From contig NZ_KK366017.1 in the NCBI RefSeq assembly GCF_000686805.1, positions 1,347,183-1,411,182 on the forward strand: a stretch of 64,000 nucleotides of DNA, given 5' to 3'. The notes under the pieces were generated by a model, which saw nothing but the letters and a program-made list of their open reading frames with translations, searched no databases and was not told where the DNA came from. A program made the translations under genes and the position numbers. Source of the stretch: Bacillus sp. UNC41MFS5 (GTDB lineage Bacteria; Bacillota; Bacilli; Bacillales_B; DSM-18226). How positions within the stretch are numbered: position 1 is the stretch's first letter; every line of letters begins with the position of its first letter. This document shows, one piece after another, positions 53,826 through 62,703 of this stretch.

Positions 53826-54647
53826 ATGGATATATTACATTCGAAATTTGATTTACATACCCATCATGATCGGTGCGGTCATGCACGTGGCAAAATACGA
53901 GATTATATTGAAGCCGCAATTGAAAGAGGATTAAATGTAATTGGTATCGCTGATCATTCTCCATACTTCAGCAGTGAAGAGGATCAACTCCATCCCAACA
54001 TCGCCATGGCAAAAAGTGCGTTTCCGGAATACATTAACGAAGTCCTTCTATTGAAGCAAACGTATAGTGAGAAAATTGACGTGCTGCTTGGAGTAGAGTC
54101 AGATTTCTTCCCTGAGTCAGTTGAGATTTACCGCTCCTGTTTTGAGCTATATCCTTTTGATTACATCATTGGATCGGTTCACTATGTGGACGGAGTAAGT
54201 ATTTTTAATAAAAAGCGATGGAACGGTTTGACGGAAATAGAAAAAATCAAGTCGAAAGAAAATTACTATTCGCTGATTGAGCAATCCGCACGAAGTGGTA
54301 TGTTTCAAATACTTGGCCATATAGATGCCATGAAAGGGTTTTATCCTGCCTTTTCATCAATTCAAACAGCTGCAGTCGAACATACCCTAAAGGTGATAGG
54401 AGAACATGATATTGCAATTGAAATCAACACCTCTGGAAAAACCAAAGACGTTGGCGGCTGGTATCCGTCGGACGATATTCTTGAAATGGCACTACACTAT
54501 GGTGTGAAGGTAACCTTTGGATCTGATTCACATGATCCGCATCGAGTAGGGGACGATTTTGATCTAGTTCAGCACCGTCTCAAGGAAATTGGGTTCAAAG
54601 AATGGGTTTATTTTAAGAACAAAGAGAGAGTGATAGTAAGGATTTAG
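53826..54647 (+). CDS. PHP-domain phosphatase (histidinol-phosphatase-like)
   Basis: A 273-aa metal-dependent hydrolase of the PHP family. Metal motifs in order: DLHTHHDRCGHARGK, IADHSPYF, LGVESDFFPE, GSVHYVDG, GHIDAMKGF and FGSDSHDPHRVG. HisK/HisJ-type histidinol phosphatases look like this, but no his genes are near, so a general phosphoesterase is possible. The ATG at 53826 is preceded by GAGGTGA; an in-frame codon at 53796 has no site. Confidence 0.85.
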   Translation: MDILHSKFDLHTHHDRCGHARGKIRDYIEAAIERGLNVIGIADHSPYFSSEEDQLHPNIAMAKSAFPEYINEVLLLKQTYSEKIDVLLGVESDFFPESVEIYRSCFELYPFDYIIGSVHYVDGVSIFNKKRWNGLTEIEKIKSKENYYSLIEQSARSGMFQILGHIDAMKGFYPAFSSIQTAAVEHTLKVIGEHDIAIEINTSGKTKDVGGWYPSDDILEMALHYGVKVTFGSDSHDPHRVGDDFDLVQHRLKEIGFKEWVYFKNKERVIVRI

Positions 54648-54697
54648 CATAATTCCATATGGTTTTACAAACACTACCTGTAAAAAGGGGTGTAACC

Positions 54698-54877
54698 ATG
54701 GACAAAGAAAAAAAGAATGTACCACAGGAATTTCAAAATAATATTAAAGATAATAAAAATAGCGAAACCAATCTTACAGCAAACTTAGAGGATAATGATA
54801 TTCAGCCAGAGAGTGCGATTATCATTGGTGGCGGAGATCCAAATCTATCTCCAGATGCCGGCAAACCGCTGATATAA
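54698..54877 (+). CDS. Small acidic hydrophilic protein, 59 aa
   Basis: A 59-aa protein rich in Asn, Asp, Glu and Lys (NNIKDNKNSETNLTANLEDN, then IIIGGGDPNLSPDAGKPLI). No membrane segment or known domain. The ATG at 54698 has AAAAGGGG upstream. It follows the PHP gene by 50 bases and has a terminator of its own. Unrecognised; it may be a small stress or spore protein. Confidence 0.55.
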   Translation: MDKEKKNVPQEFQNNIKDNKNSETNLTANLEDNDIQPESAIIIGGGDPNLSPDAGKPLI

Positions 54878-54883
54878 TTGAAA

Positions 54884-54929
54884 GGACACCTTTCCACATT
54901 CATTTGAATAGTGGAGGGGTGTTTTTTTG
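54884..54929 (+). terminator. Terminator after the small acidic gene
   Basis: ACACCTTTCCAC and GTGGAGGGGTGT arms (with a wobble) around ATTCATTTGAATA, followed by seven T. Confidence 0.8.
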
Positions 54930-55007
54930 TTCCATAAAATTGTCTGGAATCACGCATTCCAGTATGATTGAATAAGGCAACCTTAATGATCCCAATGGAG
55001 GAAAAAA

Positions 55008-55991
55008 ATGAAATTCAAAAAAGGATTAATAAGACTCGGAATATTTCTGATTATATTAATTTTATTTATGTTCTTTAATAATAGTTCTTTATTATCGAAG
55101 GATCGAGAGGGAGAGCCGCTCTTACTGGCACACCGCGGGCTTGGCCAAACTTTTACGATGAAAGGGATCGAGTGGGATACATGTACAGCGGAACGTATTT
55201 ATAAACCAGAGCATCCCTACTTAGAAAACACGCTGCCCTCGATGAAAGCTGCCTTTGAGGCCGGGGCTGATCTTGTCGAATTAGATATAAAACCAACAAA
55301 AGATGGTAAATTTGCCGTGTTCCATGACGGAACCCTTGAGTGCAGGACAAATGTGAAAGGGTCAACCAAAGACTATACGATGGCAGAATTAAAAAAGGTG
55401 GATATTGGTTACGGATACACGGCTGATAACGGTATGACTTATCCTTTTAGGGGAAAGGGAGTGGGCCAAATGCCGTCGCTAGACGAAGTGATGACACATT
55501 TCGATAATAAACCATTCCTGATACATATTAAAAACGCTGAACCAAAAGAGGGGACGATGCTTGCTGGGTTTCTATCGAAACTACCGGAAAAACGTCTTGA
55601 TCAGCTTACTGTATACGGGGATGATCAACCGATTGCTGCATTAAAAAAACAGCTTCCAGAACTAAGAGTGATGTCAATGGCTACGCTAAAAAGCTGTTTG
55701 ATCCCCTATTTAGGAGTGGGGTGGACAGGTTATATCCCATCGACCTGTGAGAATACGCAATTACATCTTCCTGAAAAATATGCCCCACTGTTGTGGGGCT
55801 GGCCGAATAAATTCTTAAATCGCATGGATGATGTTAACACCAGAGTCATTGTGGTCGCAGGGGATGGAGGGTGGTCTGAAGGATTTGATTCAGCGGAGGA
55901 TCTAAAACGACTTCCAGATCACTTTACTGGCGGAATATGGACGAATCGAATTGATAGAATTGCCCCGATGGTTAAAGGGGATGGCCAATAG
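55008..55991 (+). CDS. Glycerophosphodiester phosphodiesterase
   Basis: A 327-aa membrane-anchored or secreted GDPD-family enzyme that splits glycerophosphodiesters to glycerol-3-phosphate and an alcohol. One N-terminal helix (about 8-25) anchors it. Catalytic parts: LLLAHRGLG (first His), ENTLPSMKAAFEAGADLVELDI (Glu/Asp metal pair, cited in its two blocks) and AVFHDGTLECRT (second His). Compared with glpQ, an insert of about 20 residues separates HRG from ENT (residues about 45-75). AATGGAGG precedes the ATG. Confidence 0.88.
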   Translation: MKFKKGLIRLGIFLIILILFMFFNNSSLLSKDREGEPLLLAHRGLGQTFTMKGIEWDTCTAERIYKPEHPYLENTLPSMKAAFEAGADLVELDIKPTKDGKFAVFHDGTLECRTNVKGSTKDYTMAELKKVDIGYGYTADNGMTYPFRGKGVGQMPSLDEVMTHFDNKPFLIHIKNAEPKEGTMLAGFLSKLPEKRLDQLTVYGDDQPIAALKKQLPELRVMSMATLKSCLIPYLGVGWTGYIPSTCENTQLHLPEKYAPLLWGWPNKFLNRMDDVNTRVIVVAGDGGWSEGFDSAEDLKRLPDHFTGGIWTNRIDRIAPMVKGDGQ

Positions 55992-56017
55992 TGTGTTCAG
56001 TAAAAGCAATGTACAAA

Positions 56018-56055
56018 AAAAACCGAAGGTAATGAGTTTTCCTTCGGTTTTATAC
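56018..56055 (+). terminator. Terminator after the GDPD gene
   Basis: AAAACCGAAGG and CCTTCGGTTTTAT arms around TAATGAGTTTT; it abuts the convergent SGNH gene and may serve both. Confidence 0.75.
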
Positions 56056-56868
56056 TGAACTTTTTCTTAATTGATGTTTAAATTGATCAATCATTTGCTC
56101 AGAAATGGCGGTATAACCGGCCATATTTGGATGGACACCATCAGGAGAAAGGTTTTGCAGATGGTCCCCGTTGATGACCTTTGTGGTCTCAATGACTATT
56201 GACCCTGGGACTTTGCTAGCAGCTTCATATATATTAAGATTCCATTTCGGTAGCATTTTATCGGCCAAAGGATACAATTGGTCATCAGATGATAATGGAT
56301 TGTACAATTCTAAGAATACAATCGTCGCGTTCGGGTTAAGCATGGTAATTTTCGTAGTAATGTCTGTTAGATTTTTCGAGAAGTTGGTCTTCAATTGGTC
56401 GTAGTCTTGAATTACAGAACGAATATCTTGACCCTTTGCCAGTTGAAGAATATCATTGCCGCCCACATTAATCGTGACAATATCGGATTGCTTGATCGCT
56501 TCATCAAAACGGCCTTCCTGAACGAGGCTGTTTAATTCACTACTGGTAATTCCGTTGATGCCTTCGTTTTGTGTGACTATTTTTTTGGAAGTTTGTGTTG
56601 CCAATTTGTTAGAAAATAGACTGACAAAGTTCTCGTCCTTTGGTGCACCCACTCCACGAATGATAGAATCGCCAATGGCCAAATGATGAATTTGAGTCAG
56701 TTTGGCATTACGATAATAATTAAGATAGGAGGTTTGGTTAGAGCTTTTGCTCACCACAACCGCGTGTTTTTTCATTTGGTGTATTTGGTACTGCGGATAA
56801 TAAATCCACACAGAAATACCAAGGCCAATAAGCAATACAAAAACAAATAGATACTTTACTATTTTCAT
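56050..56868 (-). CDS. SGNH/GDSL-family hydrolase
   Basis: A 272-aa esterase-type hydrolase with an N-terminal membrane helix (about 3-22) that anchors or exports it. Block I LAIGDSIIRGVG has the nucleophile Ser, block III is NVGGNDIL and block V is DGVHPNMAGY with the Asp-His pair. Members cleave esters of lipids, cell wall acetyl groups or sugars; the substrate is not clear. ATG at 56868 has AAGGAG upstream; a GTG at 56877 lies within that site. Confidence 0.88.
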   Translation of the reverse strand: MKIVKYLFVFVLLIGLGISVWIYYPQYQIHQMKKHAVVVSKSSNQTSYLNYYRNAKLTQIHHLAIGDSIIRGVGAPKDENFVSLFSNKLATQTSKKIVTQNEGINGITSSELNSLVQEGRFDEAIKQSDIVTINVGGNDILQLAKGQDIRSVIQDYDQLKTNFSKNLTDITTKITMLNPNATIVFLELYNPLSSDDQLYPLADKMLPKWNLNIYEAASKVPGSIVIETTKVINGDHLQNLSPDGVHPNMAGYTAISEQMIDQFKHQLRKSSV

Positions 56869-56976
56869 ACCATCCACTCCTTGAATATTCTATTATATCA
56901 AGAATATCAAGTAAAAAAAGTAGGATGTGATTTCCAATTAGAAGAAGGATGAAGGCCAAACCTCTTTTGGATCAAT

Positions 56977-57009
56977 AGAAAAAGGTCATCATACAGTTGA
57001 TGATGACCA
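56977..57009 (-). terminator. Terminator of the YhcN/YlaJ gene
   Basis: On the minus strand GGTCATCATC and GATGACC arms around AACTGTAT followed by TTTTT. Confidence 0.75.
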
Positions 57010-57060
57010 ATTCTCTTCGGAAACCAGAATTATAAAAAAACTCTGGCATTTTTTTCTACA

Positions 57061-57756
57061 TTATCTAAACATCCTGTTTACAGAATTAGTAAAGTCATTC
57101 CACAGACCATTTCTGTTTGTTCCAGTTCGAATATCATTGGAATAGTTAGTCATTTGACCGAAAGTATTGGTGTCATAAGAAATATATACATTGTCGATAC
57201 TGCGATCTGCGGCACGAACTTGGTTTATGATTTTTTGATCCAGTGTATCGTTCCCACGTGCAGTTAGATCATTGGCACGATTAATACGTGCATTTGTTGT
57301 TGTTCCTGTGGTTCCAGTAATGTTTGCGTTGTTGCGATTACCTGTTGTAGCATGCAAATTGGCAGAGCCGTTGGCACCTGTCGTACCGGAATTATAGCCA
57401 TTTCCATAAGTGGCATTCATATTTGGACCAGTCCCCGTTGTACCCCCACGTGCTCGAGTCCCATTTTGAGTACCCTTTAAACGAACAGCCACATATGCAT
57501 CATTGTTGCGAATGATCACATTTGCTTGGTCTACTGCATTTAAGCTTTCCACGTTCCTAATGGCGCGGGCAGAAACACGTAAATTTTGGTTTGAGACATT
57601 CCTTACATTCACACCATTAATTGCATTATTTCTAACATTATTTGTGCCCAAATTGTTGGTATTATTATTGACTGCATTATCTTTATTATCTGCACAGCCG
57701 GTTAAACCGAATAAGGTAGTTGCTAAAACCAAAGTCATCCAGCTTTTTTTCACCAC
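57061..57756 (-). CDS. YhcN/YlaJ-family sporulation lipoprotein
   Basis: A 231-aa lipoprotein: signal peptide with lipobox LTGC (Cys21), an Asn-rich spacer, then the YhcN/YlaJ domain (VSARAIRNVESLNAVDQANVIIRNN and DQKIINQVRAADRSIDNVYISYD, as its two halves). A Gly/Thr/Asn low-complexity insert of about 70 residues (about 98-165) splits the domain, which is unusual. Family members are made in sporulation and located at the spore. The start is one of two adjacent GTG codons (57756 or 57753) with AAGGGAGTG upstream. Confidence 0.85.
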   Translation of the reverse strand: MVKKSWMTLVLATTLFGLTGCADNKDNAVNNNTNNLGTNNVRNNAINGVNVRNVSNQNLRVSARAIRNVESLNAVDQANVIIRNNDAYVAVRLKGTQNGTRARGGTTGTGPNMNATYGNGYNSGTTGANGSANLHATTGNRNNANITGTTGTTTNARINRANDLTARGNDTLDQKIINQVRAADRSIDNVYISYDTNTFGQMTNYSNDIRTGTNRNGLWNDFTNSVNRMFR

Positions 57757-57854
57757 AAAAAATCACTCCCTTAAAAAGTCTTACAAACTTATCGTGACCT
57801 GTTTAAGTGAATGTATTCGAGGGTAAATGCAGGTAAATTTTGATTGGAATTTGG

Positions 57855-58766
57855 TTAAATAACCGTTTCCCCAAGTAGCAGAACTTTTAATTGTTCCTTA
57901 GGAAGTTGCTGTTTTTCCCATTCACGGAGTAGACGTTCCAAAGCTTCCGGTCCGGTGTCATCTGCTAATCGATACGTACCATAATGCATGGGCACGAAGG
58001 ATTTTGCCCTTAATTCAATGTAGGCTTTCACACTGTCTTCTGGTGAAATATGAGCAGGGGCCATGAACCACTCTGGTTCAAAGGCGCCTATAGGCATAAA
58101 CACCGTATCAATAGAATTAAAACGCCCCGCTATTTGTTTAAACCCACTAAAATATCCTGTATCTCCGACAAAGTAGAGCGTTTCTGGGGGCGATTGAAAA
58201 ATCCATCCTCCCCAATGAGACGTATTCATATCAGTAAGAGATCTTCTTGTCCAATGTTGTGCTGGAACAAAATGAATCGTTATCCCACCAAATTCTACAC
58301 TTTCCCACCAATTCAATTCAGTCACATCCGGATAGCCTTTTCTGTTAAAAAGAGACTTCAGACCAGCAGGGACAAAGTATTGGGGGTTTCCTTTTAATTT
58401 TTTTAAGGTAGGGAAATCCAAATGGTCGTAATGGCCATGAGAAATAACGACCACATCAATTTCTGGCAGGTCTGCTAACGAGATGCCAGGTTCCGTTAAT
58501 CTTTTTTCTAACCCCATCCGTTTTGCCCAAACAGGATCGGTAAGAATATTGATTCCATTTAGTTGGATCAAAAAAGTGGAATGGCCCACCCATGTATAAG
58601 ATGTCTTACTTTTATTTTCCTTTATTTCACGTACCATTTTTAAAGGATATTGTTCAATGTTAATTGTTAAGTCTTTCACTTTCTTTTTCCGTTCTCTCTG
58701 CCATTTCCGCAGATCTTTAAACGATTTGTAACTAGTCACATTATCTAAATTTGAATATGTCTTCAT
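57855..58766 (-). CDS. Metallo-beta-lactamase-fold hydrolase (NAPE-PLD/UlaG-like)
   Basis: A 303-aa MBL-fold enzyme. The metal motif VISHGHYDHLDFPTL has the H-x-H-x-D-H pattern; GHSTFLIQLNGINILTDPVW opens the fold and YFVGDTGYFSGF and PMHYGTYRLA carry later ligands. It resembles NAPE-phospholipase D-type lipid phosphodiesterases and YtnP/UlaG relatives. ATG at 58766 has GGGGAGACG upstream; an in-frame TTG at 58781 overlaps that site. Substrate unknown. Confidence 0.86.
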   Translation of the reverse strand: MKTYSNLDNVTSYKSFKDLRKWQRERKKKVKDLTINIEQYPLKMVREIKENKSKTSYTWVGHSTFLIQLNGINILTDPVWAKRMGLEKRLTEPGISLADLPEIDVVVISHGHYDHLDFPTLKKLKGNPQYFVPAGLKSLFNRKGYPDVTELNWWESVEFGGITIHFVPAQHWTRRSLTDMNTSHWGGWIFQSPPETLYFVGDTGYFSGFKQIAGRFNSIDTVFMPIGAFEPEWFMAPAHISPEDSVKAYIELRAKSFVPMHYGTYRLADDTGPEALERLLREWEKQQLPKEQLKVLLLGETVI

Positions 58767-58934
58767 TTTTCGTCTCCCCAAATTTCTAACTTTTATGGTA
58801 AGTACAGGATATCATGGTTTATGGTAAATTTCCTAAGAAAACAGTCAGCACTTCAAATAGAATCATTTTGCGAAGCCGTGTAAATAATACCCTTATGTAA
58901 TTAACAAAATAACTGGTATTGGAGTTCAAAATCA

Positions 58935-60448
58935 ATGGAAAAAAAGCGTAAAGGGTTGTCTGCATGGCAACTGACTATGATGGCCTTAGGGAGTGTAATT
59001 GGCGGTTCTTTCTTTCTAGGTTCATCCGTTGCCATTCATGCAGCAGGGCCGTCCATTTTACTCTCCTATATTTTAGCGGGCGGATTGGTTTATCTCATCC
59101 TTTATGCCTTATCAGAAATGACAGTGGCAAATCCAACGGAAGGATCCTTTAGTACGTTTGCCACTCGAGAGCTAGGTGAGGGGACAGGGTTTGTTGTTGG
59201 TTGGCTTTATTGGACGGGAACGGTTTTATCTATGTCAAGTGAAGCAACAGCCATTTCCATCTTAATCCGCGAATGGGTCCCTAATGTTTCCATTTGTTTG
59301 TTGGGTAGTTCGATTATCATTGGTGTTACACTATTAAACCTATTAGGTGCAGATAAGATAGGTAAATTAGCAAGCGGTCTTTCAGGTATAAAAATATTCG
59401 CGATTATTTTTTTTTATCATCACAGCTATCGTATTAATCCTCGGGTTGCTTCCAGGAACTCCAACCATCGGTGTGGGTGAGTTAAGGACTGAACCGATTA
59501 TGCCTGGAGGGGTAAAAGGGATTGCAGGGAGCATGTTGTTGGTGATTTTTGCTTATGCAGGTTTTGAAATCATTGGACTTGCGGCAACAGAGGCTGAAAA
59601 TCCAAGGGATACCATTCCTAAGGCGATTCGATACACGGTATTTTCTCTTGTAGGATTATACATTCTTTATGCTGCAGTACTTTTACCACTCATTCCGACA
59701 GCAACTTTGAATGAAAACATTAGTCCAATGGTCGCATCCTTAGAAAGATGGGGGATTAACTGGGTCGGCAGGGCGATAAATATTGTGTTAATTTCAGCTA
59801 TTCTTTCAGCCATGTTAGCTTGTATATTCGGACTTGGGAGAATGATTAGATCACTTGGCGATGAAGGACATGCCCCGAATATACTAAGAGATAAGAACGA
59901 TGTACCTTACCGTGGAATATTATTTTCCGGTTTTGCGATGCTCGTTGGCCTCGGATTTGGTCTCTTGTTTCCGAGGGTTTACTTGGTCCTTATTACGACA
60001 GGAGGCTTTGCATTAATTTTTACTTATGCCGTAATTATGGCCAGCCATATTCGCTTCCGCAAAAGAAATGGATGTCCTCCCGAAGGATCCGTCAAATGCG
60101 CGGGTATCCTTATACTTCTTGGATTGCATTAATTAGCATGATTATTGTCCTAGTATGTATGCCGTTTATTCCTGGGCAAGGGGTAGGTCTCGTAGCTGGT
60201 ATTGTAATGGTGGTGTATATGCTTTAATTTATTATTTTATGAGACTTTACAAGCGGTCTAGTTCGGAAAATACATTGAAAGAAGGTAGTCCGATTTTGAA
60301 AAAACAACCATCTCTTTTAACAGAATTCTCGGAGGAATTTAACGGAACAACCGAATCACAAGACAAATTGAACAGCAGCCAATCTAAAAAAAAGAATGAC
60401 GAAATGTTTGAGGAAGAAGAGCGAGCGAGAGAGCACTACGATGGATGA
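58935..60448 (+). pseudogene. APC-superfamily amino acid permease broken by at least three frameshifts
   Basis: The parts join into one permease: 58935-59416 (MALGSVIGGSFFLGSSVAIH and the APC first helices), 59418-60095 (GVKGIAGSMLLVIFAYAGFEIIG, ENPRDTIPKAI), 60096-60227 (MRGYPYTSWIALISMIIVLV) and a cytoplasmic Glu/Lys-rich tail to 60448. The reading frame changes at the nine-T run near 59407-59415, near 60092-60098, and near 60215-60230. Either the gene has decayed recently or the sequence has indel errors, the T run being a typical error site. GGAG precedes the first ATG. Confidence 0.8.
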
Positions 60449-60536
60449 AAGTTTTTTAATAAATGCTATGCTTCTATCTTTGAAGCATCACCTGGTGGCA
60501 AGATGAAATGGCGATGAATGTTCTTTTTAAAATGCA

Positions 60537-60566
60537 AAAAAAGAAAAGCACCCATAAGAGTGCTTT
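60537..60566 (-). terminator. Terminator of the 61-residue membrane gene
   Basis: On the minus strand AAAGCACTC and GGGTGCTTT arms around TTAT, followed by TTCTTTTTTT. Confidence 0.75.
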
Positions 60567-60577
60567 CCATACTATCC

Positions 60578-60763
60578 CTACTTACTGAACAAACCTTTTA
60601 CGCCTTTGTAAATTAAGACGCATGAGAAGACAAGAACAGTTAGCATGCCAATGATATCAGTAACAGGGGAAATGCTTTCGAGAAATGAATCGGCTAAAGG
60701 AACTCTAATAAGTGCAAAACCAGACAAAATCGAAACAAAAAATAATAAAATTCGATTATCCAT
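60578..60763 (-). CDS. Small membrane protein, 61 aa
   Basis: A 61-aa protein with two membrane segments (about 5-22 and 36-54) separated by a short polar loop (DSFLESISPV) and ending KGLFSK. GGAAGGAGGG precedes the ATG. Unrecognised family. Confidence 0.65.
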   Translation of the reverse strand: MDNRILLFFVSILSGFALIRVPLADSFLESISPVTDIIGMLTVLVFSCVLIYKGVKGLFSK

Positions 60764-60991
60764 TGGTTCACCCTCCTTCCTATGCGATTGATAAAATATA
60801 TGTCAATATCGTTACAAGTATGTCAATTATGTGAAAAATTAAAATTTAAAATAGTGGTCTAACAAGTTTGAGGAATAGACATAACTTTGAGCCCGCCCCT
60901 AAGATAAGTTGTAAAAGAGAATAATTAACGTGAAAAATGACATAATATGTTCAATATGGATAATGAACACTCTTTAGGAGTTGGAATTAAC

Positions 60992-61407
60992 ATGGTATTT
61001 ATATGTGCCCTACTTGTAGGACTTATAATTACAATGATATTTATGCCGAAAAGGTTAACATTATTATTATCCCAACCGTAGGTTATTTTGCCTGGATTAG
61101 CCATATTATTGTAGGATTGATTATAGACCTTTATGACATGGGTCCTTCTAAGAAGATTGGAATGGCCGATTGGGCGCTTATCACGTTTGTACCATCATTC
61201 ATTGCAGTTGTTTTTTTAAACTTTAAGAAAACGAATAATCTACTTGTTTCGCACTGGTTTGGACAGTGTTGTCCGCACTAGTTGAATTGGTTCTAATGAA
61301 ATCAGGATATAGAAAAATCATGGGTGGAGTATTTGGTATTCAATTCCGATATACTACCTTGCATTTTTAATCCTTAATGGGTATTACAAACTAATTGTTA
61401 AAAAATA
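60992..61407 (+). pseudogene. Membrane protein gene with several frameshifts (CBO0543-like)
   Basis: ATG at 60992 with TTAGGAG upstream reads MVFICALLVGLIITMIFMP and stops at 61083. A second frame continues with VGYFAWISHIIVGLIIDLYDMG and ADWALITFVPSFIAVVFLNF, a third with LSALVELVLMKSGYRKIMGG, and a fourth ends WYSIPIYYLAFLILNGYYKL. Joined, these make a four- to five-helix membrane protein of about 135 residues, similar to the CBO0543 family. It is the second broken gene in a row. Confidence 0.6.
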
Positions 61408-61449
61408 ACTTATTAAGTATGAACAATTCTTTGATGGAGTTGAAAATCA

Positions 61450-62457
61450 ATGGAACACCATAACCCCAAGATAACATCAGCTGAAATTTCAATGTTATGG
61501 AGTACATACATTGGTGATTCAATGGCTATTTGTATTCTTACTCATTTTTTATTAACTACTGAAGATCAAGACATTAAACCCCTTATCGAGTTCGCTCTAA
61601 ATACTGCTCATGACCATCTCCATCAAATTTCAGAATTATTTACAACAGAAGATATTCCCTTGCCAAATGGTTTTGGAAAACAGGATGTGAATTTACAAGC
61701 AAAAAAGCTCTTTTCTGATGTAACATATATGCGTTACCTGCACCATATGGGAAGAACGGGATTGAATACATATAGCTTAGCTAAATCCATTTCCTCAAGA
61801 GAAGATGTTCGATACTTGTTCAAAAGGTTTTATGAACAAACGGAAACCCTTTATGACAGAAATACAAAATTGATGCAGGAAAAAGGCGTGTTTATCAGGT
61901 CTCCATATATTTCTTATCCGGAAAAAGTAGAATATATTACGGAGAAATCCTTTCTTGGAGGTTTAATCGGTCACCGTCGTCCACTGCTTGCCATGGAAAT
62001 TGCCCATTGTGGGGTAAACATTGAGGTGGCAAACGTAGGTAAAACGCTACTTTTAGGATTTAGTCAGGTGGCTCAGTCCAAAAAAATAAGTGACTATTTT
62101 AAAGAGGGGTATGATTTAGGAAAGAAAATGGTGGAAGATTTTATGATAATATTAAAAGAGGATGACAATTCTTATCCTTCAACTTGGGACTCTACGATTT
62201 CAGGGAGCAAAGAAGCTCCATTTTCAGATAAACTAATGTTATTCCATACGAATACACAGAGTGCTATTGGAATTGGGGACTTCGGGCTTGCCATTGCCGC
62301 CTCACTTCGTAAGGATTTAGCCCTCATGTATGAAAAATACCTTCTGAAAGTTGGCACTTATGCGGAAGAGGGGGCAAAAATCATGATTGATCATGGCTGG
62401 TTTGAAAAACCTCCTCAGTCGTTAGATAGAGAGGCCATCCGGAACCAAAAAAAATAA
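61450..62457 (+). CDS. DUF3231-family protein
   Basis: A 335-aa all-helical protein made of two similar halves. Each half has the ferritin-like pattern of the DUF3231 family (first: ITSAEISMLWSTYIGDSMAI, KPLIEFALNTAHDHLHQI; second: SFLGGLIGHRRPLLAMEIAH, YFKEGYDLGKKMVEDFM). Members are common in Bacillaceae and are predicted to sit in spores or under stress; the function is unknown. GATGGAG precedes the ATG. Confidence 0.85.
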   Translation: MEHHNPKITSAEISMLWSTYIGDSMAICILTHFLLTTEDQDIKPLIEFALNTAHDHLHQISELFTTEDIPLPNGFGKQDVNLQAKKLFSDVTYMRYLHHMGRTGLNTYSLAKSISSREDVRYLFKRFYEQTETLYDRNTKLMQEKGVFIRSPYISYPEKVEYITEKSFLGGLIGHRRPLLAMEIAHCGVNIEVANVGKTLLLGFSQVAQSKKISDYFKEGYDLGKKMVEDFMIILKEDDNSYPSTWDSTISGSKEAPFSDKLMLFHTNTQSAIGIGDFGLAIAASLRKDLALMYEKYLLKVGTYAEEGAKIMIDHGWFEKPPQSLDREAIRNQKK

Positions 62458-62481
62458 GAAAAACACCACAACACTAAAAGA

Positions 62482-62526
62482 AGAAGGATTATTTTAACTT
62501 AAGTCAAAATAATTCTTTTTTTTATG
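62482..62526 (+). terminator. Terminator after the DUF3231 gene
   Basis: AAGGATTATTTTAACTT and AAGTCAAAATAATTCTT arms followed by eight T. Confidence 0.8.
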
Positions 62527-62567
62527 CGAATGATGTCTTTTTCTTTAGGATGAAAAACACCAACATA

Positions 62568-62597
62568 TTGACAGATTAACAAAAAATATGATATTAA
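62568..62597 (+). promoter_or_regulatory. Sigma-A promoter of htpG
   Basis: TTGACA, 18 bases, TATTAA; start of transcription expected near 62604, at the left end of the CIRCE element. Confidence 0.7.
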
Positions 62598-62607
62598 ATA
62601 TATGGAA

Positions 62608-62634
62608 TTAGCACTCAGTAAGTTAGAGTGCTAA
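62608..62634. promoter_or_regulatory. CIRCE operator (HrcA binding site) before htpG
   Basis: TTAGCACTC, nine bases, GAGTGCTAA: identical to the consensus CIRCE inverted repeat. It overlaps the expected transcription start and lies 69 bases before the htpG ATG. Confidence 0.95.
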
Positions 62635-62703
62635 TAGTTCTGATTTACAACCTAAATAAGTGATTACATAATCGTATTTTAAAAGTGGAAAGGGGATTTT
62701 TTG

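Noticed and set aside
59446..60448. The later permease frames as independent genes
   Set aside because: They continue the same APC permease fold; the apparent starts are internal codons without ribosome binding sites.
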